DNA of 64,000 nucleotides from Berkiella sp964606325 (GCA_964606325.1 CAZSGE010000007.1:29530-93529), one strand, 5' to 3'; positions 43,184 through 52,680 are shown, numbered from the stretch's first letter. Notes: generated from the letters alone by a model not told the origin. Translations and numbers: made by a program.

Positions 43184-44602
43184 ATGAAAAAAAGAGCTAA
43201 AACTAAACTTGCTGATAAAAATTTGTTCGTTCTTGACACCAATGTCTTAATTCACGATCCAACCGCCCTCTTTCGCTTCAAAGAACATGATGTATTTTTA
43301 CCGATGGTGGTATTAGAAGAGCTCGACCAAGGTAAAAAAGGCCTATCAGATACCGCGCGCAACGTTCGTGAAGCCAATCGCTACTTAGATGGTTTAATCA
43401 AAAATACCACTAACGAAGAAATTTTTCAGGGGATCCCACTGATTTACCCGGGGCATTTTAATAAAGCCATCACCTTGCCCTCAGGTAAACTTTTTTTTCA
43501 ACGTGAAGAAATTCCTTCTGAATTGCCAGCCTCTTTGCCAGGAAACAAACCAGACAATTCTATTTTAGCGACAGTTATATCTTTACAAAAAATTCATAAA
43601 GACGCGCTTGTTACCTTAGTCTCCAAAGATATTAATTTGCGAATAAAAGCTGCTGTTTTAGGTATTCACGCTGAAGATTACTATAACGACCAAGTATTAG
43701 ATGATGTGAATCTCATGTACTCAGGGATTGTCCCTTTACCAGATAACTTTTGGGACAAGCATGCTAAAGAAATGAATTCTTGGAAAGAAGATGGTCGCAC
43801 TTTTTATAAAATCACAGGCAAAGATGTCGCGCAATGGTTTTGTAATTTAAATGTCTTCAGTGAAAAAGATAATTTTGAAGCCATTGTCAGAGATGTCAAT
43901 GGCGATGTCGCCACCATAGAGTATGTCAAAGACTTTCGTAAGCACCGCAATAAAGTCTGTGGCATCAACGCACGCAATCGCGAACAAAATTTTGCTTTAA
44001 ACCTATTGATGGATCCCGACATTGATTTTGTCACGTTGGTTGGCGCAGCGGGCACAGGCAAAACCTTATTAACGCTGGCAGCAGGCCTCACGCAAACGAT
44101 TGAGCAGAATCTTTATCGCGAAATTATCATGACTCGTGTGACCGTGCCCGTTGGCGAAGATATTGGTTTTCTACCCGGCACGGAAGAAGAAAAAATGACG
44201 CCGTGGATGGGTGCCTTGATGGATAATTTGGAAGTACTTACGCAAGCGCTAGAACCTGAAAAAGATCATACGAAAACCAACGATTGGCTGCAAAATCGAA
44301 TTAAAATTCGATCTTTAAATTTCATGCGTGGCCGTACTTTTTTAAATAAATTTATCATTATCGATGAAGCACAAAACCTCACTTCAAAACAAATGCAAAC
44401 CCTGGTCACACGCGCAGGTCCTGGTACCAAGATTGTGTGCTTAGGAAATATTAATCAAATAGATACACCCTATTTAACCGGCACAACCTCAGGACTCACC
44501 TATGTGGTGCAGTGTTTTAAAAATTGGGAACATAGTGGCCATATCACGCTTGCTCGTGGCGAGAGATCCAGATTGGCGGATCATGCGATTAAGGTATTGT
44601 AA
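43184..44602 (+). CDS. phoH2: PhoH-like ATPase with PIN domain
   Basis: 472 residues. N-terminal PIN ribonuclease domain (about 12-160, FVLDTNVLIHDP with acidic residues, EELDQGK, then D-N-S-I-L) and C-terminal PhoH helicase/ATPase domain with Walker A GAAGTGKTLLTLAAG (about residue 286) and Walker B IIIDEAQNL. The PIN-PhoH (PhoH2) fusion acts as an RNA helicase-ribonuclease in mycobacteria. The last codons abut a type A repeat element. Confidence 0.92.
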   Translation: MKKRAKTKLADKNLFVLDTNVLIHDPTALFRFKEHDVFLPMVVLEELDQGKKGLSDTARNVREANRYLDGLIKNTTNEEIFQGIPLIYPGHFNKAITLPSGKLFFQREEIPSELPASLPGNKPDNSILATVISLQKIHKDALVTLVSKDINLRIKAAVLGIHAEDYYNDQVLDDVNLMYSGIVPLPDNFWDKHAKEMNSWKEDGRTFYKITGKDVAQWFCNLNVFSEKDNFEAIVRDVNGDVATIEYVKDFRKHRNKVCGINARNREQNFALNLLMDPDIDFVTLVGAAGTGKTLLTLAAGLTQTIEQNLYREIIMTRVTVPVGEDIGFLPGTEEEKMTPWMGALMDNLEVLTQALEPEKDHTKTNDWLQNRIKIRSLNFMRGRTFLNKFIIIDEAQNLTSKQMQTLVTRAGPGTKIVCLGNINQIDTPYLTGTTSGLTYVVQCFKNWEHSGHITLARGERSRLADHAIKVL

Positions 44603-44720
44603 ATCCCTCTGTGCCGCTACGCGGCCTCCTATTCGCGAACTCCAAAAAGGTGAGCGTAGCGAACCAATGACACCCACTTTGTAAAGGGGGTCGCTTGCTT
44701 TTAGCAAGCGGGGGGATTTA
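44601..44720. repeat. Dispersed palindromic element, type A copy 2
   Basis: Same ends (AAATCCC / GGGGGATTT) and core (CCCACTTTGTAAAGGGGG) as the copy at 10995, with a GCTTGCTTTTAGCAAGC hairpin near the right end. Sits exactly between convergent phoH2 and the AI-2E-type transporter and overlaps both stops. Confidence 0.75.
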
Positions 44721-45776
44721 CATCCGCATCTGACCAGCAGGCCACGACTCAATAACCGCTTTCACCAAAATCGCAAGCGGTATCGCAAAAAACACGCCCC
44801 AAAATCCCCACCAGCCGCCAAAGATTAATATCGCAACGATAATCGCCAGGGGATGAATATTCACGGCCCCAGAAAATAACAATGGCACTAAGATCACACC
44901 ATCAATGGTTTGGATAATGCCATAGGTAATCATAAGATAAACGAATTTATCTTCTAATCCCCATTGGAAAAACGCGACCATCACTACGGGAATGGTGACC
45001 ACGACGGCACCAATATAAGGGATTAACACCGAAGCGCCCACCAACACAGCCAACAACGTTGCGTAACGCATATTGAAAAAATAAAATGCGATAAACGTTG
45101 TCAGCCCGACAATAACCACTTCGGCACATTTGCCGCGAATATAATTACCTATTTGCTTATGCACTTCTTTGCCAACAGTTGAAATCAGTTGTTTTTCTGT
45201 GGGTAGAAAATGACTAAACCAACGAATGATCAAGCGGTAATCTTTTAAGAAAAAGAAAACCATTAACGGCACCAACACCAAATACACAATTAAGGCCATG
45301 ATGCTTGGGAGTGAAGCCACAGAAACCGCCAGTATCGATTTACCTGATTGCTTAAGCTGCATTAAAAAGCTGGCAACCCAGCCATCTACCGTTTCTTTGG
45401 TTAAATACTCTGGAAATTTATCCGGTAATAAATATAAAAAATGTTGGGAATTGTTGATCATGGATGGAAACTCATCAAACAATTTCAACAACTGATCCCA
45501 GATGATAGGCCACAAAATCAATATGGCACTCAAAAAGATCCCTAGAAAGGCACCATAAACTATTAAAATAGCGGCCATTCGCGGTACGTTTAATTTAATT
45601 AAAAGATTGGCTAACCATTGCAGCAGATAAGCTATCACGATGCTGGCGATAACAGGCGCAAGAATATTGCCCATGAGCATGACCAGGATAAGCCCACCAC
45701 CCAGCAAGAGTAGTAATAAAACTACTTGGGGATCAGCAAAATAACGTTGCCCCCATCCTTTCATCACTCCTAGCAC
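44718..45776 (-). CDS. perM: AI-2E family transporter (PerM-like)
   Basis: 352-residue inner-membrane permease with about eight spans: LLLLLLGGGLILVMLMGN at the N-terminus, a polar loop with DEFPSM, and the family's C-terminal GGWWGFWGVFFAIPLA. Members export autoinducer-2 or assist in Na+/H+ exchange. Start is GTG 45776 (GGAGG four bases upstream) or ATG 45764. Divergent from bepA. Confidence 0.88.
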   Translation of the reverse strand: MLGVMKGWGQRYFADPQVVLLLLLLGGGLILVMLMGNILAPVIASIVIAYLLQWLANLLIKLNVPRMAAILIVYGAFLGIFLSAILILWPIIWDQLLKLFDEFPSMINNSQHFLYLLPDKFPEYLTKETVDGWVASFLMQLKQSGKSILAVSVASLPSIMALIVYLVLVPLMVFFFLKDYRLIIRWFSHFLPTEKQLISTVGKEVHKQIGNYIRGKCAEVVIVGLTTFIAFYFFNMRYATLLAVLVGASVLIPYIGAVVVTIPVVMVAFFQWGLEDKFVYLMITYGIIQTIDGVILVPLLFSGAVNIHPLAIIVAILIFGGWWGFWGVFFAIPLAILVKAVIESWPAGQMRM

Positions 45777-45866
45777 ACAACCTCCAAATTAAATTAGCTA
45801 TAAAGCTAAATAAAAAGATAAATGTCCAAGCGTAATTACCCTTTGTAGGTTAAAATACTTGATAAC

Positions 45867-47360
45867 ATGCAAAGATTATACGATACAATTTTGGGTACTG
45901 ACGAGAAACCGACACGATCTCCCCTCGTGCTTGTGGCACTACTTTGGACATGTCTTTTTCCCAGTAGCCTCTATTCAGGTGATCTGCCCGATCTGGGTAA
46001 CTCTGCAAGCGCCTTTTTTACCCCCGCCCAAGAAGTTGAGCTGGGTCGCTCCATCATGAAAGAGCTGCGTCAAGCACAAATTATTTCCCAAGATGTTTAT
46101 GTCACCCAATATATCCAGGGTTTAGGTTATCGTTTGCTTGCAACCCAAGGACAAGCACAATCAGCTTACCATTTTTTTGTAGTAGATGATAAAAGCATTA
46201 ACGCCTTTGCACTGCCAGGTGGCTTTGTCGGTGTTAATTCCGGTTTAATTATGGCCAGTGAATCTGAAAGTGAACTTGCCGGTGTCTTAGCGCATGAAGT
46301 TGCGCACGTGCAACAAAAACATATGGCACGTATGTATGAGCATATGGGGCGTTTACGCCTCTCTACCATTGCAGGTATGCTTGCCGCAGCGGTGTTAGCC
46401 ACACAAAACGCGCAGGCGGCGTCAGGCGCGATGGCAGCGACAATGGCAGGTGGCCAACAAGCCATGATCAATTATACCCGTGAGCATGAAAAAGAAGCTG
46501 ACGCTATGGGGATCGTTGCTTTAAAAAAAGCAGGTTTTGATCCCAATGGCATGCCTGCGTTTTTTCATCGCATGGGTCAAGAAACGCGCTTTTATGGCAA
46601 CCATGTGCCCGAATATTTATTAACTCACCCACTGACCGAAACACGGTTAGTAGAAGCACAATCCAGAGCAAGTAGTTATCCCTACAAACAAGTGCCGGAT
46701 AGCTTGCAATATCACTTGGTGCAAGCACGGCTTGTAGCTGATACATTTTCAACACCGCAAGAAGCAAGTGATCATTTTTCTAAAAAATTAGTCAAAGGTA
46801 ATTATCGTAGTCGGTTAGGCACTTTATATGGCTATGTCATTTCACTATTAGAATCAGGAAAACCTTCACAAGCAAAACCGTATTTAGATGAGTTGATTAG
46901 TAATGCGCCAAATCAACCTTTATTCCAATTAGCCTATGCCCAAATGGAAATGGCGTTGCAAAAAACAGATGAGGCTATTTCAAGATTAGCGACAACCTTG
47001 CAAAATCATCCCAATAATTATGCAGTGACTTATACCTATTGTGAGTGGTTGATAAAATCAGGCCAACAGACAAAGGCTATCAATATTTTAAAAAGCCAAG
47101 TTGCTCGCAAGGGCGCTTACAGTCAATTTTGGAACCTACTCTCTCAGGCCTATGCCACGGCAAAATACCCTATTCATGCTCACTTTGCACAAGCACAATA
47201 TTTAAAAACCCAAGGTGACTTAACCGGGGCAGTTAATCAACTCAGAATGGCGAAGAAAATCGCATCACTCAGCAAACAAGAACAACGCCAAATCGATGCT
47301 GAGTTAAAAGACCTCCAAACTAAGATCGACGAAACCCCACAAAAGTCTCGATTCAATTAA
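45867..47360 (+). CDS. bepA: BepA/YfgC-like periplasmic M48 metalloprotease and chaperone
   Basis: 497 residues. Hydrophobic signal-like segment SPLVLVALLWTCLFPSSLYS near residues 18-37. Zinc site H143-E-V-A-H147 with downstream EKEADAMG supplying the third ligand. The C-terminal half contains TPR repeats (residues about 310-490). BepA degrades or assists maturation of outer-membrane LptD through the BAM complex, which fits the porin-rich envelope here. Confidence 0.93.
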   Translation: MQRLYDTILGTDEKPTRSPLVLVALLWTCLFPSSLYSGDLPDLGNSASAFFTPAQEVELGRSIMKELRQAQIISQDVYVTQYIQGLGYRLLATQGQAQSAYHFFVVDDKSINAFALPGGFVGVNSGLIMASESESELAGVLAHEVAHVQQKHMARMYEHMGRLRLSTIAGMLAAAVLATQNAQAASGAMAATMAGGQQAMINYTREHEKEADAMGIVALKKAGFDPNGMPAFFHRMGQETRFYGNHVPEYLLTHPLTETRLVEAQSRASSYPYKQVPDSLQYHLVQARLVADTFSTPQEASDHFSKKLVKGNYRSRLGTLYGYVISLLESGKPSQAKPYLDELISNAPNQPLFQLAYAQMEMALQKTDEAISRLATTLQNHPNNYAVTYTYCEWLIKSGQQTKAINILKSQVARKGAYSQFWNLLSQAYATAKYPIHAHFAQAQYLKTQGDLTGAVNQLRMAKKIASLSKQEQRQIDAELKDLQTKIDETPQKSRFN

Positions 47361-47671
47361 CCACTTTTATTCACAAATTCTGTGGATAAGTCTGTGCAAA
47401 GATTTGTGAACAACGAAACGAGCCCTTTATTTTCGTACACTTAGCCCCTATGCACAAATCTTGCCCACTTTATTTTTTTGTTAGTTTATCAATAGGTTCC
47501 TAAGCAGAAATTTTTTAATGGCCCTTAAATTTAAGGTAGTTGTCAGGTTCTCTTACATGCTGGTTGCTTAACTTTTAATATTGGATAAGCTGTGGATAAC
47601 TTTTGTGCTGATACTGTGAGGGATGCTTAATCAGGTGATGTGATCCACCTGATTAAGCACAAAGATAAGAT
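47361..47671. promoter_or_regulatory. Gene-free AT-rich stretch with two consensus DnaA boxes
   Basis: No gene. Exact DnaA-box complements TGTGGATAA occur at 47381-47389 and 47591-47599, with near-boxes between (TTGGATAAG, TTTGTGAAC). AT-rich core. No dnaA, gidA or other origin gene nearby, so it could be a titration or regulatory site instead of an origin. Confidence 0.4.
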
Positions 47672-48199
47672 TTACTTACGCTCGTATTTATCCCAGCCAC
47701 TACCTGAAGATTCTGGTGTAGCAGCAGGTTCTTCAATAGGCGCAGCATGTGGTTGTTCTTCGCCAGGAAGCGGCAAAGCTTGTTCATGGCTTTGTTCAAC
47801 ATGGCCGGGAGGATAAGGTAAACCCGCACCTTTGTTTTCTTGTCCAGGCAAGGGTAAAGAACTGCTTTTTTCTTCTTGCTTCACTTCGCTCTTTCCGGTT
47901 TCAGCCAATTTGGTGGTGTAAGGAATGAACAATGCTATTACCCCTAATATCAGCAAGGTAATAGGTGTAGAAAGTGGTACGAGTTTGGGGCTTTGACGAT
48001 GAATTTTATATTGCGCTACCGACATTAAGACAAAAGCCAAACCGATTAAATAACACCCAATCTCAACGAGCTTCATGACGATGGAGGTCGGCGCCATCAG
48101 ATTTTCTGCAGCATCGCCAATCGAGCCTGCCATCAGGGTGGCTGGCATCAGCGATAATAAAAGCAACGGCTTGATTAAATAAGAGATTTTTTTGTTCAT
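47672..48199 (-). CDS. Small membrane protein resembling IcmC/IcmD of Dot/Icm systems
   Basis: 175 residues from ATG 48199. Signal-like N-terminus PLLLLSLMPATLMAGS, then two further spans (about 48-68 and 82-102) around LIGLAFVLMSVAQYKIHRQSP and LVPLSTPITLLILGVIALFIP. The spacing GxAFxxxxxxxxKxHxxxPxxxPxxTPxxLLxxG is reminiscent of IcmC/DotE and IcmD/DotP. A Pro/Glu-rich soluble tail (about 110-175) is extra. Stand-alone, far from other dot/icm genes. Confidence 0.5.
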   Translation of the reverse strand: MNKKISYLIKPLLLLSLMPATLMAGSIGDAAENLMAPTSIVMKLVEIGCYLIGLAFVLMSVAQYKIHRQSPKLVPLSTPITLLILGVIALFIPYTTKLAETGKSEVKQEEKSSSLPLPGQENKGAGLPYPPGHVEQSHEQALPLPGEEQPHAAPIEEPAATPESSGSGWDKYERK

Positions 48200-48462
48200 G
48201 ATAAGCCCCACTCACGTTGTTATCTTATTAGTCTACATTAAATTTTATTTAAGCAATACATTGACCTACCACCACCTAGATATCTCAAACGTGCGTATGC
48301 TCTTAGACAAATTAGTCAACATTGGTTTCCAGCGGTATGCCCAATACCCCTTTTGGTCGTCTCTCAAGCAAGAAATTCTTGATTTAGGGCGAAAAAAAGC
48401 CTAAGGTGTCATAATGTATTAGCGCGCTAGTGCAAAATGACAAATTGATAAAGGTATCTGAC

Positions 48463-49887
48463 ATGGCGGTAAGTATGAGTATGAGCCAACGTTATTCTCC
48501 CACACGCGTCTTAAGCGTGTTTTCACTGGTTATGATCAATGTTATCGCTGTCGATAGCATTCGCACGCTGCCCATGGCAGCCAGTTTTGGTTATGGTTTG
48601 ATCACACTCTATGTGATTGGAGCCATCACTTTTTTTATCCCTACAGCACTCGTTACCGCAGAGCTTGCGACGACTTGGCCTGAGAAAGGCGGTATCTATG
48701 CTTGGGTCAGAATTGCCTTTGGCCACAAATGGGGATTGTGTGTTGTCTACTTACAATGGATTTATAATGTGGTGTGGTATCCCACCATTTTAACGCTGAT
48801 TGCGAGCACCATTGCTTATTTGGTTGATCCGACTTTAGTACAAAATGCCACCTTTATGACAACCGTAGTGTTAGCCACATTTTGGGGCTGCACATTACTT
48901 AACTTTTTCGGCATGCGTATTTCAAGTGCTGTGAGTACTTTTGGATCTATTTTAGGCACCCTAGGGCCTATGATTTTAATTATTGTGTTGGCATTTTGGT
49001 GGCTAGGACGTGGTAATGCGCCAGAAATTACCATGGCAACATCAACCTTTTTTCCCAAAATGAATAATATGTCTGCGATTGCAGAACTTGTGTTTTTCAC
49101 GCAAATTATTTTTAGTTTACTGGGCTTGGAAATGTCATCCGTACACGCTTTAGAAGTGAAAAATCCCAAAAAGGATTATCCTAAAGCGTTATTGATCTCA
49201 GCACTGATGATTTTATTTAGTTTAATTTTATCATCTTTAGCCGTTGCGATTGTGGTACCTGCTAAAGAGTTGACTAATCTCACAGGTATTATCCAAGCAT
49301 TTACCTTATTAGCAGAGGAATTTAGTCTACCATGGCTAGCGCCTTTAATGGCTGGCGCTATTTTAATTGGTGGTGTGTGTGCGGTAGCGACTTGGATTAT
49401 TGGCCCCACTAAAGGCATGTTTGCGGCGGCAGATGATGGTTTATTGCCCAAGACGTTGGCAAAAACTAACCGCTATGGTGTGCCTTATGCCATGCTGTTA
49501 ACCCAAGGTGCTATTTGCAGCTTATTAACACTGATTTACGTTTTATTGCCCACCGTCGAAGGCGCTTATTATTTGCTTTCCTCTATGGCCGCGCAATTAT
49601 CCATGATTATGTACGGCATATTGTTTGCAGCAGCCATCTCACTGCGTTACACCAAAAAGGATAAAGAGCGCCCCTTTAAAATTCCCGGTAAAAACTGGGG
49701 TATGTGGTTGGCCGCCGGAATGGGCTTAGGCATATGCTTGGTGGTTGTGTCTCTTGGTTTTGTGCCGCCCTCCACCAAAGTAGACTTGGGCGATGTGGTG
49801 CTCTATGAAACCTATTTGATTGGTGGCATTGCGTTAATCATGTTGCCAATCTTGTTCATCCATAAGCCAAAGCGTGCTCGTTCTTAG
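48463..49887 (+). CDS. APC-family amino acid permease
   Basis: 474 residues from ATG 48463 (AAGGT eight bases upstream; an earlier GTG is rejected). About 12 membrane spans. TATW-type segment AELATTWPEKGGIYAWVR near residue 60 and GAILIGGVCAVATWIIGPTKGMFAAA are typical of glutamate/GABA-type antiporters in the amino acid-polyamine-organocation family. Substrate unknown. Ends with a strong hairpin at 49901. Confidence 0.9.
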   Translation: MAVSMSMSQRYSPTRVLSVFSLVMINVIAVDSIRTLPMAASFGYGLITLYVIGAITFFIPTALVTAELATTWPEKGGIYAWVRIAFGHKWGLCVVYLQWIYNVVWYPTILTLIASTIAYLVDPTLVQNATFMTTVVLATFWGCTLLNFFGMRISSAVSTFGSILGTLGPMILIIVLAFWWLGRGNAPEITMATSTFFPKMNNMSAIAELVFFTQIIFSLLGLEMSSVHALEVKNPKKDYPKALLISALMILFSLILSSLAVAIVVPAKELTNLTGIIQAFTLLAEEFSLPWLAPLMAGAILIGGVCAVATWIIGPTKGMFAAADDGLLPKTLAKTNRYGVPYAMLLTQGAICSLLTLIYVLLPTVEGAYYLLSSMAAQLSMIMYGILFAAAISLRYTKKDKERPFKIPGKNWGMWLAAGMGLGICLVVVSLGFVPPSTKVDLGDVVLYETYLIGGIALIMLPILFIHKPKRARS

Positions 49888-49900
49888 ATATTTAGTCATC

Positions 49901-49935
49901 TTTGGATGGGCGAATCCTGTATTCGCCCATCCAAA
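49901..49935 (+). terminator. Strong stem-loop after permease
   Basis: Perfect 15-bp stem (49901-49915 and 49921-49935) with a five-base loop CCTGT. A T-rich tract follows only partly (ATGTTT), so it may also be a processing or stability hairpin. Confidence 0.7.
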
Positions 49936-50034
49936 ATGTTTAAGAGTAGAGGGCGCATATGGGATCTGAAGGCTCTCCTCATATTTAAAGAAGAAATCGA
50001 TAATATAAAATCACTTGTTATTCGAGAAAATTCT

Positions 50035-50258
50035 AGCAGCAGCGCTGCGTAGGATTTTAGCCCCGCGTGCAGGCGCTTTAGCGCCGGAACGTGGGGGATA
50101 ATCATATCAATCAAAAGCCGCGGCAGCGGCGTAGGATTGCTAGAGATTTTTCCTACGCCGCTGCCGCGGCGAACAAATTTTCATATCTTTCATCCCCATG
50201 TTCCGGTGCTCTTCGAGCCCCTACACAAGGGGCTAAAATCCTACGCAGCGCTGCTGCT
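50035..50258. repeat. Nested perfect inverted repeats (cruciform-forming element)
   Basis: Gene-free region 49888-50422. Outer arms of 30 bp (50035-50064 and 50229-50258) are perfect inverted repeats. Inside, CCGGAACGTGGGGGAT pairs with an ATCCCC...CCGG block. Innermost 20-bp perfect arms at 50117-50136 and 50151-50170 surround a 14-base spacer. Smaller palindrome GGCGCTTTAGCGCC. GC-rich arms contrast with the AT-rich genome. Confidence 0.85.
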
Positions 50259-50422
50259 TTAATTCCGTTCTCAACATATGGAGGGATCCCTCAGATACGG
50301 GATGCGCACCTACGCAGATAAGATCACGGTGTAATTACACATAACATGAGATTGAGCATTTAAATAGGCATGAGCTTAGGTTATGATACCACCTTATTTT
50401 GTTCGAGGTGGTGAGGCCATAA

Positions 50423-51085
50423 ATGCAAAATGTGCTGCTTTTTATAGGAAGCTGCGGGTTAATTGCCGGTTTTGCCTGGTATTTTAGTAGCCTCGGACAA
50501 AGTGCCCTAACCGCTTTAATCGCCATATTGAGTTTGTTAGCAAATTTGTTTGTATTAAAACAAATTGATTTTATGGGGTTAAACGCCACCGCCAGTGATG
50601 CTTTTGCGATTGGCTCATTATTAGGGTTAAACCTCTTGCAAGAAAAATATGGTCCTCAAGCCGCCAAAATGGCCATCTGGACCAGTTTTGCAGGATTAGT
50701 CTTTTTTGCTTTGATGTCGCAAATACATCTTTTATACATCCCCAGCAATTTTGATCAAATGCATGAAGCTTATCAATTGTTGTTAAGCCCTGCGCCCAGA
50801 ATCATGATTTCTTCTTTAGTGGCTTTTCTTATCGTTGATCAGTTCGACGTGAAATTATATGGCTTGTTACGCCAAAAATATCCACGCATTTCCATGATTT
50901 TTATCAGCGCCTTCACCATGAGTATCAGCCAATTGCTAGATACTATTTTGTTTAGTTTTCTTGGGTTATATGGCGTCGTGGCAGCGATTGGTGAAATTAT
51001 CGTGGTAAGCTATTTGATTAAGCTCTTGGCCATTGCCAATACCATTCCTTGGTCTTTTGTTACAAGGCGTTTGTTAAGTCGATGA
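50423..51085 (+). CDS. yhhQ: YhhQ-family queuosine-precursor transporter
   Basis: 220 residues, six membrane spans, VUT-1/YhhQ family (for example LLANLFVLKQIDFMGLNATASDAFAIGSLLG, split: NLFVLKQIDF, then ASDAFAIG; and VDQFDVKLYGLLRQKYP). YhhQ imports queuosine precursors (preQ0/preQ1, or queuine in obligate intracellular bacteria). Its stop overlaps the tgt start (ATGA), so the two are translationally coupled. ATG at 50423 is preceded by GAGGTGGTGAGG. Confidence 0.88.
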   Translation: MQNVLLFIGSCGLIAGFAWYFSSLGQSALTALIAILSLLANLFVLKQIDFMGLNATASDAFAIGSLLGLNLLQEKYGPQAAKMAIWTSFAGLVFFALMSQIHLLYIPSNFDQMHEAYQLLLSPAPRIMISSLVAFLIVDQFDVKLYGLLRQKYPRISMIFISAFTMSISQLLDTILFSFLGLYGVVAAIGEIIVVSYLIKLLAIANTIPWSFVTRRLLSR

Positions 51086-52245
51086 TTACATCACCTGTTG
51101 TTTCCTCACAATTTACGTTTGAATTACTTTATCAATCCAAAAAATCGCGCGCGCGCGTGGGCAAAATACATACCCCACATGGTGTGATAGAAACGCCAAA
51201 TTTTGTGGCGGTGGGCACTAATGGATCGTTAAAAACCTTACACAATCACGATCACCAAGCACTCAATGTGCAATTAATGTTTTGCAATACTTATCATTTG
51301 ATGGTGCAACCAGGCACAAAATTGATTAAAGAAGCCGGTGGTTTGCATCGATTTATTAACCGCCATCAGCCGATTATTACCGATTCTGGCGGCTTTCAAG
51401 TGTTTAGCTTAGCGTATTCACAAGTGGCCACAGAACAAAATCGCGAGCTTAAAGGACAAGGCGGCAAGAAGCACGCCACCAGCGTGGTTAAAGTCAGTGA
51501 AGAAGGCGTTATTTTTCGCTCATATAAAGATGGGACCAAAATCTTGCTTTCCCCGGAAACCACGGTGTTGGCACAAAAAGATTTAGGCAGCGATATTATT
51601 ATTCCGCTTGATGAACTACTGCCCTTTCACGTGGATGAAATCAAGTTAAAAGCCTCCTTTGATAGAACGCATCGTTGGGAATGCCGCTCCCTGCATGAGC
51701 ATTTAAAAAACCGCCAAAACCAAGCGATGTATGCCGTGGTACATGGTGGTTCGGATTTAGCGTTGCGCGAAAAAAGTTGCGCTATTTTATCTAACGAGGC
51801 CTTTGATGGTTTCGCGATTGGTGGCTCATTGGGATCGGATCATCAAGAGCTTTATAAAACGGTAGAGGGTACAACCTGTCATTTACCGCCAGAGGCGCCA
51901 GTGCATTTATTAGGCATTGGTGATGTCGCTTCAATTGATAATTGTATTCAATACGGCATTGATACTTTTGATAGTTCCTACCCTACCAAAGCGGCACGCC
52001 ATGGCATGATTTTCACTCGCAATGGCCCTTTGAAATTAATTCGCCAAGCACACTCACGCGAATTTGAACCGCTAGAAGAAGGCTGCACCTGTCAAACCTG
52101 CACACATTACACTCGCGCTTATTTGCATCATATGTTTAAAGCGAATGAGCCCTCTGCGGCAAGCTTAGCAACGCATCATAATGTGCATTTTATGATGAAA
52201 AAGATGGAAACGATTAGAACGCAGATATTGTGTGGGTTGATTTAG
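51082..52245 (+). CDS. tgt: tRNA-guanine transglycosylase with queuine-type pocket
   Basis: 387 residues. DSGGFQVFSL (Asp101), nucleophile Asp297 in DTFDSSYPTKAARHG, zinc ligands C335, C337, C340 and a downstream His. In preQ1-type bacterial enzymes the pocket is D-E-C and GGLAVGE; here it is D177-E-L-L and G247-G-S-L-G, i.e. the Cys is Leu and the Val is Gly. Eukaryotic and chlamydial TGTs, which use queuine, carry the same types of change. Coupled to yhhQ; the 3' end is duplicated downstream. Confidence 0.92.
   Translation: MITSPVVSSQFTFELLYQSKKSRARVGKIHTPHGVIETPNFVAVGTNGSLKTLHNHDHQALNVQLMFCNTYHLMVQPGTKLIKEAGGLHRFINRHQPIITDSGGFQVFSLAYSQVATEQNRELKGQGGKKHATSVVKVSEEGVIFRSYKDGTKILLSPETTVLAQKDLGSDIIIPLDELLPFHVDEIKLKASFDRTHRWECRSLHEHLKNRQNQAMYAVVHGGSDLALREKSCAILSNEAFDGFAIGGSLGSDHQELYKTVEGTTCHLPPEAPVHLLGIGDVASIDNCIQYGIDTFDSSYPTKAARHGMIFTRNGPLKLIRQAHSREFEPLEEGCTCQTCTHYTRAYLHHMFKANEPSAASLATHHNVHFMMKKMETIRTQILCGLI
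52198..52245 (+). repeat. 48-bp direct repeat, left copy (end of tgt)
   Basis: Begins AAAAAGATGGAAACGATT and ends with the tgt stop codon. A copy with two mismatches lies at 53110-53157, so the pair flanks hicAB. Confidence 0.95.
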
Positions 52246-52425
52246 AAAGAGAGAGCGTACACGCTTTTTGTACCATTTTGCTTTTTACACCTGTCAAAAC
52301 CGTAGCTAGACTACGGATATGACCGTATTACCCCCTCTTGAACATCTTGATATTAAATACCAATTATCTTAGAATTTGATCTTGCGACTAATTTTAGTTG
52401 CAATTGTAGTGAGTGGGTTTATACT

Positions 52426-52680
52426 ATGAGTAAGACGCTTAAGTTGGTTGAGCGGTTTACTAGTCTTCCTAAAGATTTTTCTTGGTCGGAGCTTTCTTCC
52501 TTATTGAAACTTTTCGGCTTTGAAGAGATGCAAATGGGAAAAACCAGTGGTTCAAGAGCCAGATTCTATAAAGCGGGTTATCCTCCCATTTTATTACATA
52601 AACCACATCCTGGAAAAATTTTGAAAGAGTATCAGATTAAATACATTAAAGAATATTTGGAAGAAGAGGGTTTTTTATGA
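52426..52680 (+). CDS. hicA: HicA-type mRNA interferase toxin
   Basis: 84 residues with a double-stranded-RNA-binding-like HicA fold: WSELSSLLKLFGFEEMQMGKTSGSRARFYK, then the catalytic-His region LLHKPHPGKILKEYQ. ATG 52426 with a weak purine site. Overlaps hicB by four bases (ATGA). Cleaves mRNA when unopposed by HicB. Confidence 0.9.
   Translation: MSKTLKLVERFTSLPKDFSWSELSSLLKLFGFEEMQMGKTSGSRARFYKAGYPPILLHKPHPGKILKEYQIKYIKEYLEEEGFL

Noticed and set aside
48192..48404. 70-codon open frame between the IcmD-like gene and the permease
   Set aside because: No ribosome site at the start, overlaps the neighbour's start, and no recognisable similarity; possibly a decayed gene end but unsupported.
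50035..50258. CRISPR array
   Set aside because: Repeats are inverted and nested, not regularly spaced direct repeats; no cas genes nearby.
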